This document shows, piece after piece, positions 1 to 5,652 of a stretch of DNA of 9,715 nt. Within the stretch, counting starts at the first letter, position 1, and each line of letters begins with the position of its first letter. The stretch is from Chloroflexota bacterium. Lineage in GTDB: Bacteria; Chloroflexota; Anaerolineae; J036; Brachytrichaceae. The DNA is taken from NCBI GenBank assembly GCA_021813225.1, contig JAKALH010000072.1, positions 335 to 10,049 on the forward strand. Reading direction: 5' to 3'. The position numbers and the translations under genes are program-made. The notes below the pieces were generated by a model. That model saw only the letters and a list, made by a program, of their open reading frames with translations, did not search any database and was not told where the DNA came from.

Positions 1-90
1 TGTGGCTGCGGTGCCGAAATGCGCCGCGAACTGAGATTGGAGTCTGCTGATATCCATGTTGCCAAGATTGTAGCCACAATCCGCATATGA
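1..90 (+). CDS. possible C-terminal end of an unidentified protein (partial)
   Basis: Frame 1 is open from the window edge to a TGA at 88-90 and encodes 29 residues beginning CGCGAEMRREL. The other two + frames are closed by internal stops. A short hairpin with a T run begins nine bases after the stop, as expected at a gene end, and the next gene faces it from the - strand. Against this, all three - frames are also open over these bases and third-position GC in frame 1 is only about half. The CxC at the start could be part of a zinc-binding knuckle, but there is too little sequence to name a family. Confidence 0.38.
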   Translation, partial: CGCGAEMRRELRLESADIHVAKIVATIRI

Positions 91-98
91 GGTGAGAG

Positions 99-115
99 AA
101 ACCTGGCAGGTTTTT
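99..115. terminator. short hairpin with T run between convergent genes
   Basis: AAACCT (99-104) and AGGTTT (108-113) form a 6-bp stem around a GGC loop, and the + strand ends in TTTTT (111-115). It lies between the putative + strand stop at 90 and the - strand stop at 129. It reads best as a + strand intrinsic terminator. On the - strand the stem is followed by CTCTC, so bidirectional use would be weaker. Confidence 0.5.
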
Positions 116-128
116 ACCCGTTGCCGTC

Positions 129-359
129 TCAGTTGCGCGTCAGTGTCAGCACCAGGTAGGCGATGACGATGCCCAGGATTACCATCGCCGCGCCGTAGAT
201 GCGGTAGACGCGCTGCGTGACAACCTCGCCCCGCCGCGCCAGCAGGCGCTTGCCGATCGGGTCGCGCTCGACCAGCGCAGCCAGCGGCCGGCGCAGTGCG
301 GCGAACCCGTTGATCATCAACAGCATAGCGAGAAACAGTCCGATGATTGTCTGGAGCAT
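129..359 (-). CDS. small two-helix membrane protein, unknown function
   Basis: The 76-residue product has two hydrophobic segments, about residues 2-22 (LQTIIGLFLAMLLMINGF) and 55-73 (YGAAMVILGIVIAYLVL). They are joined by a basic loop rich in arginine (ALRRPLAALVERDPIGKRLLARRGE), suggesting a hairpin with a cytoplasmic loop. I chose the ATG at 359 over the one at 392 because AGG lies about seven bases upstream and because a TATAAT box at 374-369 would place transcription start downstream of the earlier ATG. The stop is a TGA at 131-129. No family was recognised. Similar short two-helix proteins are common and often unnamed. It sits alone on the - strand, divergent from the MBL gene. Confidence 0.6.
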   Translation of the reverse strand: MLQTIIGLFLAMLLMINGFAALRRPLAALVERDPIGKRLLARRGEVVTQRVYRIYGAAMVILGIVIAYLVLTLTRN

Positions 360-368
360 GATGTACCT

Positions 369-374
369 ATTATA
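369..374 (-). promoter_or_regulatory. TATAAT -10 box for the small membrane protein
   Basis: The - strand reads TATAAT exactly, with only nine bases between it and the ATG at 359. Normal spacing would start the transcript about at the ATG, so the mRNA would be leaderless or nearly so. No convincing -35 hexamer is visible at 16-18 bases. Confidence 0.4.
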
Positions 375-436
375 AATTGAGCCATCCCGCATTTATCTGC
401 CAGTTAGCTATAAGGATCAATATTATGTCAATATAT

Positions 437-465
437 TTGCGTTGCCTGAAATTCTAAGGTACTAT
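437..465 (+). promoter_or_regulatory. putative promoter of the MBL/PTS operon
   Basis: TTGCGT (437-442) is followed after 17 bases by TACTAT (460-465) and then G. The spacing is ideal and the layout resembles TTGCGC-17-TAGAATG at 7651-7680. It sits in the AT-rich divergent spacer and would give a leader of about 25 bases before the ATG at 498. Each hexamer matches the sigma-70 consensus only partly. Confidence 0.4.
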
Positions 466-497
466 GCCGACAATTTGCTCCAAAGCGCGCTAATTGT

Positions 498-1511
498 ATG
501 CACTGGGAAAGACTTTCCGAAGACGTCTACGTATTTACCAGCGACCGTTATGCGCAGGTTACCGCCAGTCTGATCGTGTCGGGATCGATCGGCGTTGTTA
601 TAGACACGCTGCCGTTCCCCCAGGAGACCAGCCAGATTGCGCTGTTTGCACGCCTTCGTTGCCCAGACGGGGTGCGTTATGTCATCTACACCCAGCATCA
701 GGCTGACCACACTTACGGGGCGTTTCTTTTCCCGAAGGCCGAGGTCATCTCGCATGCGCTGTGCCGCGAGATTCTACTGGAGAAGGGTTATCAGGCGCTC
801 GAACAGGCCAAAGCGTTGAACCACGAACTGGAACTGGTGCGGCTGCGCATCCCGAACCTTACGTTCGAGAATGGCACCTTTACACTGCGCCTGCCCGGCA
901 AAACACTGGATCTGCTCCCGACGCCCGGCCACACGCCGGATGCCATCTCAGTCATCCTGCAGGAGGAGAAAATCCTGTTCGCGGGCGATACGATCATGGC
1001 TATCCCGACCATCGGCGATGGCGACCTGGCGCAGTTGCGCGAATCCACCGAGACGATCGCGCAGATGCCGCTGGAAAGTATTGTGCAGGGGCACGGTGAG
1101 ATCATCCTGCGCGGGGAAATCAAAGACAACATCAAGCGCAGCCTGAACTACCTTGATCACCTGAACACCGGGGTGCGGAAAGTCGTGGACAGCGGCGGCA
1201 GCCTGGAAGAAGCGCGCAAAATCACGCTGGAGTCGTGCGGGCTGCAGCGGGTGCTCCTGAACGGCATGGTCACGCAGTTGCACGCCGCCAATGTGCTGGC
1301 GCTGTATAAACGGCTGGCAGCCGAACGCAGCCCGCTGGTTGTGGCGACGCCTCTGCCGGCGCCCGCCGAGGAAGCCCCGGCTGTCAGGAAGCGTACCCGC
1401 CGGCCGGTCCGCAAGACTGCCGTAAAGAAGAAACCGGCCCGCGCCGCAAAGAAAACCACAACCAGGAAGTCGGCAAAAAAGAAAGCGGTGACGAAACGGC
1501 GTACGTCATGA
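498..1511 (+). CDS. metallo-beta-lactamase-fold protein with a basic histone-H1-like tail
   Basis: The 337-residue protein has an MBL domain (about 1-215), a helical region (215-285), a proline/alanine linker and a tail from 297 in which 21 of 41 residues are K or R and none is acidic. MBL motifs are the core strand GVVIDT (32-37), T65-Q-H-Q-A-D70-H71, PTPGHT with H145, the bridging aspartate in FAGDT (D164) and QGHGE with H199. In the family, the first motif is normally THxHxDH. Here both Zn1 histidines are glutamine (Q66 and Q68; H67 is the non-ligand position), while the Zn2 set (D70, H71, D164, H199) is intact. It may bind one metal or have changed activity; the substrate cannot be inferred. 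There is no clear Shine-Dalgarno, and ATG 498 is the first in-frame ATG after the putative promoter. Its TGA overlaps the ATG of the next gene by four bases (ATGA), implying translational coupling. The tail resembles AlgP or histone-H1 C-termini and may bind nucleic acid or polyanions. Confidence 0.85.
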   Translation: MHWERLSEDVYVFTSDRYAQVTASLIVSGSIGVVIDTLPFPQETSQIALFARLRCPDGVRYVIYTQHQADHTYGAFLFPKAEVISHALCREILLEKGYQALEQAKALNHELELVRLRIPNLTFENGTFTLRLPGKTLDLLPTPGHTPDAISVILQEEKILFAGDTIMAIPTIGDGDLAQLRESTETIAQMPLESIVQGHGEIILRGEIKDNIKRSLNYLDHLNTGVRKVVDSGGSLEEARKITLESCGLQRVLLNGMVTQLHAANVLALYKRLAAERSPLVVATPLPAPAEEAPAVRKRTRRPVRKTAVKKKPARAAKKTTTRKSAKKKAVTKRRTS

Positions 1512-3142
1512 GCGTATTCCAGGCAACCTTCATTGCACTTTTCTACACTTTCGCCCGCTCGTCGTTCAATGCAGGGCTGGGCGCCTACATTCTGTCCCAG
1601 CCGCTGGTCGCCGGCACGATTGCGGGCCTGTTGCTGGGCGACCCCATCGCCGGCGCGGCGCTGGGCGGCGCGATCAACCTGGCCACGCTGGCGCTGACCA
1701 ACCTGCGGCTGCGGGTCGGCCCGGATGTCGCCTTGATTGGCTATGTCGGCGTCAGCGTGCTGCTGCTGGCCGGCATCAAAGCGGATGCGCCGGCCGCGGC
1801 CACCATCTTCGCGGCGCTGGCGATTATCGGCATCGTCGTCAACTTCATGCGCGGCGTCGTGAACAGCGTGCTGTCGCACTGGGCCGATTTTTTCGCCGAC
1901 CGCGGCAATGCGGCGGTCGTCGGATATGTCAACGTCATCCCCACGCAGGTGTGGCTGTTTCTGACTTCCTTCTTCCCGGCGTTCTTCCTGTTGCGCTTCG
2001 ACGCGAAAACACTGCTGGAAATCACCGCCACCATACCGAACTGGGTGCAGAGCGCGCTAAGCCTGAGCCAGTACCTGCTGGCCGCGCTGGGCATCGCGCT
2101 CAGCCTGCGCCTGCTCATGCAGGGCAGCAGCATTGCCTACTTCTTCCTGGGCTGGCTGGGGGCGCAGCTTTTCGGGCTGGCGCCGGTCACGCTGCTGGGC
2201 GCCAGCATCGCGCTCATCCACGCTTTTCTGGCCCGCAAGCGCATGGAGCCGACGCAGGAGACACTCATTTCGGATACGCTGCCTTCCGACCAGCCGGCGG
2301 ATCGCAATCCTGACGCCCCACGCCTGACCGCCGCCGACCTGCGGCTGTCGTTGCTGCTGTGGGTGTTTTTTCACGATGCGGGTGTGAATTTCGAACTGGC
2401 GCAGAATATGGGTTTCGCCACGGCAATGGCGCCGGTCGCGTCGCGTCTGTACAGTAATGTGCAGGAGCGCGCGGCCTGCCTGCGCCGGCAACTCACCTTG
2501 TTCGCCACGGAATTTTCGCTGGGGGCGCTGCTGGTAGGTGCGACGGCCGCGATGGAAGAGCGCCACGCTGCCGGCGATGCCATCGGCGACGCAGAGATCG
2601 TAGGCGCCAAAACCGGTCTGATGGCGGCGCTGGGAGTGGCGGGCGACGCCTGGGTGCTGGGCGGCATCACGGCTGTGGGCATCGCGATTGGCGCGGCTAT
2701 GGCGCGTCAGCAGACGCTGCTCGGCCCGTTCCTCTATGTCGTGTTCGAGGCGGCAGCCGTGCTGACCATCGCCTATGCCAGTTTCAACCTGGGATATGCC
2801 GCTTTCCGCCGCCTGGACACGTGGGCGCGCGCCAACGACTGGCTGCGCGCGGGTTTGTTCGGCGCAGTCAGGCTGGGCACATTCATGCTCGGCGCGCTGG
2901 TGCTCAGCTATGTTCCAGTGGGGTTGCCGGCTGCGGCAGTCATCCAGATCGATGCGGCGCGCATCCCGCTGCAGAGCGTGCTGCTCGACGGCGTCGTGCC
3001 GCGTATCGTCCCGCTGGCAGTCACACTGGGGCTGTGGTGGCTGCTGCGCTACCGCAACTCGAACCCCATGGTGCTATTGGGTGCGCTGATTGTGGCGGCG
3101 GTGGTATCAGCCGGCCTGCTGCGCCTGCTTGGCTGGCTCTGA
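1508..3142 (+). CDS. PTS mannose/fructose/sorbose-family permease, fused IIC-IID
   Basis: A single 544-residue, strongly hydrophobic chain. Residues 1 to about 245 match EIIC of the mannose family: the region QPLVAGTIAGLLLGDPIAGA (32-51) is the RPLVxGxxxGLxLGDxxxG signature, and NVIPTQ lies further on. After a polar linker (about 246-272, rich in P, D, T) residues 273-544 match EIID: LTAADLRLSLLLWVFF, then NFELAQNMGFATAMAP (FNYERMQxxGF in typical IID), GATAAMEE, then KTGLMAALGVAGDAW (VGLMGPLAGIGDS in the family), ending in hydrophobic segments. Both halves are near the usual length of separate ManY and ManZ proteins, so this is a head-to-tail fusion rather than a truncation. In the pathway, IIC and IID form the membrane channel that passes sugar to phosphorylation by IIA/IIB. 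Neither IIA/IIB nor HPr is encoded here. It is coupled by overlap to the MBL gene, so the two are probably co-expressed. Sugar specificity is unknown. Confidence 0.87.
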   Translation: MSVFQATFIALFYTFARSSFNAGLGAYILSQPLVAGTIAGLLLGDPIAGAALGGAINLATLALTNLRLRVGPDVALIGYVGVSVLLLAGIKADAPAAATIFAALAIIGIVVNFMRGVVNSVLSHWADFFADRGNAAVVGYVNVIPTQVWLFLTSFFPAFFLLRFDAKTLLEITATIPNWVQSALSLSQYLLAALGIALSLRLLMQGSSIAYFFLGWLGAQLFGLAPVTLLGASIALIHAFLARKRMEPTQETLISDTLPSDQPADRNPDAPRLTAADLRLSLLLWVFFHDAGVNFELAQNMGFATAMAPVASRLYSNVQERAACLRRQLTLFATEFSLGALLVGATAAMEERHAAGDAIGDAEIVGAKTGLMAALGVAGDAWVLGGITAVGIAIGAAMARQQTLLGPFLYVVFEAAAVLTIAYASFNLGYAAFRRLDTWARANDWLRAGLFGAVRLGTFMLGALVLSYVPVGLPAAAVIQIDAARIPLQSVLLDGVVPRIVPLAVTLGLWWLLRYRNSNPMVLLGALIVAAVVSAGLLRLLGWL

Positions 3143-3201
3143 ATGCTGCGGACGCGCAGCGCCGCCGTTAACCGCATGCCCGCCTGGATTGCCCCACGAA
3201 T

Positions 3202-3220
3202 CGCCCGCCAGGGCCGGGCG
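3202..3220 (+). terminator. GC-rich hairpin downstream of the PTS gene, no T tract
   Basis: CGCCCG (3202-3207) pairs with CGGGCG (3215-3220) around a 7-base loop, about 60 bases after the PTS stop. An alternative GCCC/GGGC pairing (3203-3206 with 3211-3214) is possible. The following bases are GCAGTAAAAG, so it lacks the U tract of an intrinsic terminator. It may mark the operon's 3' end. The rest of 3143-3280 shows nothing convincing. Confidence 0.3.
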
Positions 3221-3281
3221 GCAGTAAAAGCGGATGATCAGGTATGCGCGACATTTTTCATCCCGCTCTCAGCGATCTCTC

Positions 3282-3294
3282 AGGCATTATGCCT
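3282..3294. promoter_or_regulatory. operator-like palindrome before the protease gene
   Basis: AGGCAT and ATGCCT form a perfect inverted repeat around a single central T. A one-base spacer cannot make an RNA hairpin, so a DNA-binding protein site is the more natural reading. It ends 21 bases before the TAGAAT box at 3316-3321, overlapping where the -35 element would be. No regulator gene is adjacent. Confidence 0.35.
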
Positions 3295-3315
3295 TCGTCG
3301 GTTAAGCAACACTGC

Positions 3316-3322
3316 TAGAATG
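3316..3322 (+). promoter_or_regulatory. TAGAATG -10-like box upstream of the protease leader
   Basis: TAGAAT followed by G is identical to the boxes at 6640-6646 and 7674-7680, each upstream of a + strand gene. There is no recognisable -35 hexamer at the usual distance; the palindrome at 3282-3294 occupies that area. If used, the transcript would start near 3329 and carry a leader of about 150 bases before the ATG at 3479. Confidence 0.4.
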
Positions 3323-3327
3323 GTTGT

Positions 3328-3414
3328 ATGGAACGCGGCGCATCTGCCCCGCTGTCTCAGAGGTGACTGATTCCGTTCGCCTGAGTGAACGGCGCGTGCC
3401 TCTTTTTGTTTTTT
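3328..3414 (+). ncRNA. candidate leader RNA / attenuator or small RNA ending in a terminator-like structure
   Basis: This stretch lies between the TAGAATG box and the protease start. AGAGG (3359-3363) pairs with CCTCT (3399-3403), enclosing CCGTTC (3373-3378) with GAACGG (3387-3392) and its 8-base loop. The outer stem runs directly into TTTTTGTTTTTT (3403-3414), as in intrinsic terminators. CTCAG (3356-3360) can instead pair with CTGAG (3381-3385) in the terminator loop. That pairing would break the outer stem and could act as an antiterminator or loop pseudoknot. A GCGG/CCGC hairpin (about 3337-3352) lies upstream. The class was not recognised. It could equally be a stand-alone small RNA, or only the distal terminator of the PTS operon. 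Confidence 0.4.
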
Positions 3415-3478
3415 CCTGCCGGCTGTGATGTATGGTTACTGTCAGTGATCGCACCGTGTAAAAGAGAGAGTGACGACT

Positions 3479-5614
3479 ATGGCCAACCTTCCAGGTCCGC
3501 TTCGGCTGCCGGCGCCTAAAGCCAGGCCCAAGCGTAAGAAAATAGACATCCCCTACAACCGGTGGCCGAACCGCCTGCGCCGCACCATCAAGACCGTCAT
3601 CACGATCACCATCGTCGTCACCGTCCTGTGGTTCATCATTTCGCTGGCCACCGTCGACGAAGTGTCGGTGAACATCGCGCTCAGCCTGTTGCAGGGTATC
3701 GGGCAGGTCCTGCTCACGGTAATCGTTGCGATGTTCGGCATCGTGATGCAGTTCGGCCTGTTGTTCTGGTTTCTGTCGCGGCCAAAGGTGGAAGTCATCC
3801 GCCCCGGCGACGACACCACCGTCACTTTCGACGACTACTGGGGCCAGCCGCAACTGGTCAAGCTGGTCAAGCAGTGGATGTCGCTGCTGCGCGACCGCAA
3901 AGACTTCGAGAAAATGGGCGGCAAGTACATCAGCGGCCTGCTGCTGTACGGCCCGCCCGGCACCGGCAAGACGATGCTGGCCAAGGCGATTGCAGGCGAA
4001 TCGGGCATGGCGTTCATTTCCGCCGCCGGCACCAGCTTCCAAGGCATGTTCTGGGGTATGGACATCCTGATGGTGCTGCGCTACGCCGCCATGGCGCGAC
4101 AACTGGCGCGCAAATACGGCGCGTGCGTGGCCTATATCGACGAAATCGACGCCATCGGCATGAACCGCGGCGGCGTGCGCGGCAGCGGCCCCACCATGGC
4201 CAGCGCGACCGGCATGGGCATGGGGCTGGGCATGTTCGCGCTCAGCACGCTGCTCGGCCAGATGGACGGCATGAACAACCCGACGCGCGGCGAGAAAATC
4301 GCCCGCCGCATCTACAAGCTCTTCGGCCGCTCCTACAGACCGAAGCGCAACTGGCACGTCATGTGGATGGGCAGCACCAACCGCCCCGATGTTCTCGACC
4401 CGGCGCTGACGCGCTCCGGCCGCCTGGACACCAAAATCGCCGTTGAGCCGCCCGATCGCGCCAGTCGTCGCCTGATCGTCGAGGGCTATCTGACCAAGGT
4501 TCAGCACGATGACACGGTTGATGTCGAGTCCATCGTGGCCGACACTAATGGCCTGACCCCGGCGGATATCTCCGCCGCCATTACGAAAGACGCCGTGCGT
4601 CTGGCGTTCTTCGCCGGGCGCAAGCAGGTGAGTCAGAAGGATATCGACAAGGCTTTTCTGGAGCAGCAGTCCGGTATGGAAACGCCGGTTGAGGAGATGG
4701 ACGAGAACCAGCAGCGCGTGCTGGCCTATCACGAGGCCGGCCATGCCGTCGCCCAGTATTATGTGATGCCGGATCAGAAGATCGTGCGCGTGACGATTGT
4801 GAAACTTTCGACCGGCAGCCAGGGTCACATGGCGCCTGTGGATACGGTGGAGCAACACGTGCGGCCCATCATGAACTACGCCTACGAAATCATCGTAGCC
4901 ATGGCCGGGCGCAGCTCGGAGAAGGTGTTGACCGGCCAGATGTTCGACAGCGTCGGCGGCGACTATCCGATGGTGCGCATGCTGTTGTGGCGGCTGGTGG
5001 AGTCGGGCTTCTTTGGGCCGCCTTTGGCTATGGAGGGGAGCAGCTACGACATCTACCGCGAGAAAACGCTGGAGAAGTACTGGTTGACGATGGAGGATGC
5101 CACAGAGAAGCTGCTGCGCCAGCACTGGAAAGAGGTGACCGCGCTGGCCGAGGAACTGATTGTCAACAACACACTCAGCGGCAAAGAAGTCGTCGATATC
5201 ATCGAGGCCAACCAGACTCCGGAAGCGTTGAGCAGCAACATCATCCCGCACACGCTGGCGGCCATCCGCGCCCAGGCGTTGGCAGAGTTGCGCAGCGGTT
5301 ATCCCAGTGAAGTGCGACAAGCCCTCAACGAGCCTGCGCAGGTGCAGGCGCCTTCCAGCAACGGCAAGCCACCCGCGCGTTACACAGGCGACGACAGGGA
5401 CGCCGGCGACGATGAAGTGATTGTCATCAATGGCGGAAGCAATGGCGCTGCCGGCGCTGGTCGAACCGGCAACGGCGCACGTAACCCGGAGCCGGAGCTG
5501 ATCAGTGACGGTGTAGGCGCTTATGAGCCGCGCCTGGCCGATGAAGATGAGAAATCGCGCGTCGAACCGGAACTGATCAACAAAACCCGGCCGCTCGATC
5601 GCCAGCAGAAATGA
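3479..5614 (+). CDS. FtsH-like membrane-anchored AAA+ zinc metalloprotease
   Basis: The 711-residue protein has two membrane helices (about 39-57 and 77-99), an AAA+ domain, an M41 peptidase domain and a polar tail. Visible motifs are Walker A GPPGTGKT (158-165), the pore-loop area with MFWGM, Walker B VAYIDEID (217-224), the second region of homology GSTNRPD (298-304) with arginine fingers R312 and R315, the zinc motif HEAGH (418-422), and the third ligand D495 in VGGDYP. Such proteases unfold and degrade membrane and cytosolic substrates using ATP. Catalytic residues look complete. Oddities are a loop of only about 19 residues between the helices instead of a periplasmic domain, about 30 extra residues between Walker B and the SRH (basic, around 265-293), a Met/Gly-rich stretch (GMGMGLGMF), and a disordered acidic tail after about 610 with the motif EPELI twice. 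I chose ATG 3479 over GTG 3470 because GAGAGAG ends about eight bases before it. It is probably a paralogue of, not the same as, housekeeping FtsH. Confidence 0.93.
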   Translation: MANLPGPLRLPAPKARPKRKKIDIPYNRWPNRLRRTIKTVITITIVVTVLWFIISLATVDEVSVNIALSLLQGIGQVLLTVIVAMFGIVMQFGLLFWFLSRPKVEVIRPGDDTTVTFDDYWGQPQLVKLVKQWMSLLRDRKDFEKMGGKYISGLLLYGPPGTGKTMLAKAIAGESGMAFISAAGTSFQGMFWGMDILMVLRYAAMARQLARKYGACVAYIDEIDAIGMNRGGVRGSGPTMASATGMGMGLGMFALSTLLGQMDGMNNPTRGEKIARRIYKLFGRSYRPKRNWHVMWMGSTNRPDVLDPALTRSGRLDTKIAVEPPDRASRRLIVEGYLTKVQHDDTVDVESIVADTNGLTPADISAAITKDAVRLAFFAGRKQVSQKDIDKAFLEQQSGMETPVEEMDENQQRVLAYHEAGHAVAQYYVMPDQKIVRVTIVKLSTGSQGHMAPVDTVEQHVRPIMNYAYEIIVAMAGRSSEKVLTGQMFDSVGGDYPMVRMLLWRLVESGFFGPPLAMEGSSYDIYREKTLEKYWLTMEDATEKLLRQHWKEVTALAEELIVNNTLSGKEVVDIIEANQTPEALSSNIIPHTLAAIRAQALAELRSGYPSEVRQALNEPAQVQAPSSNGKPPARYTGDDRDAGDDEVIVINGGSNGAAGAGRTGNGARNPEPELISDGVGAYEPRLADEDEKSRVEPELINKTRPLDRQQK

Positions 5615-5621
5615 TCGCGGC

Positions 5622-5652
5622 GATGCCTGACTTCGGACAGAGGTCAGGCATC
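5622..5652. terminator. 10-bp hairpin between convergent protease and kinase genes
   Basis: GATGCCTGAC (5622-5631) and GTCAGGCATC (5643-5652) form a perfect 10-bp stem with an 11-base loop, beginning eight bases after the protease stop. Neither direction shows a T tract. Position and symmetry suggest a shared bidirectional transcript end. The right arm contains the - strand TGA (5646-5644) that may be the true stop of the kinase. Confidence 0.6.

Noticed and set aside
1157..1879. Open - strand frame of 240 codons opposite the MBL/PTS junction
   Set aside because: Low-complexity composition rich in Q, R, D and A is typical of antisense frames; both genes on the + strand have clear family motifs.
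3099..3140. Repeated GCGG/GGCGG-type short motifs in coding DNA
   Set aside because: Ordinary result of Ala/Gly/Leu-rich coding sequence at high GC; no regular period and no repeat-spacer layout, so not a CRISPR or minisatellite.
3143..3370. ORF of 75 codons directly after the PTS stop (TGAATG)
   Set aside because: It has no recognisable motif or ribosome site, and it runs through the palindrome, the TAGAATG box and the leader, which better explain the region.
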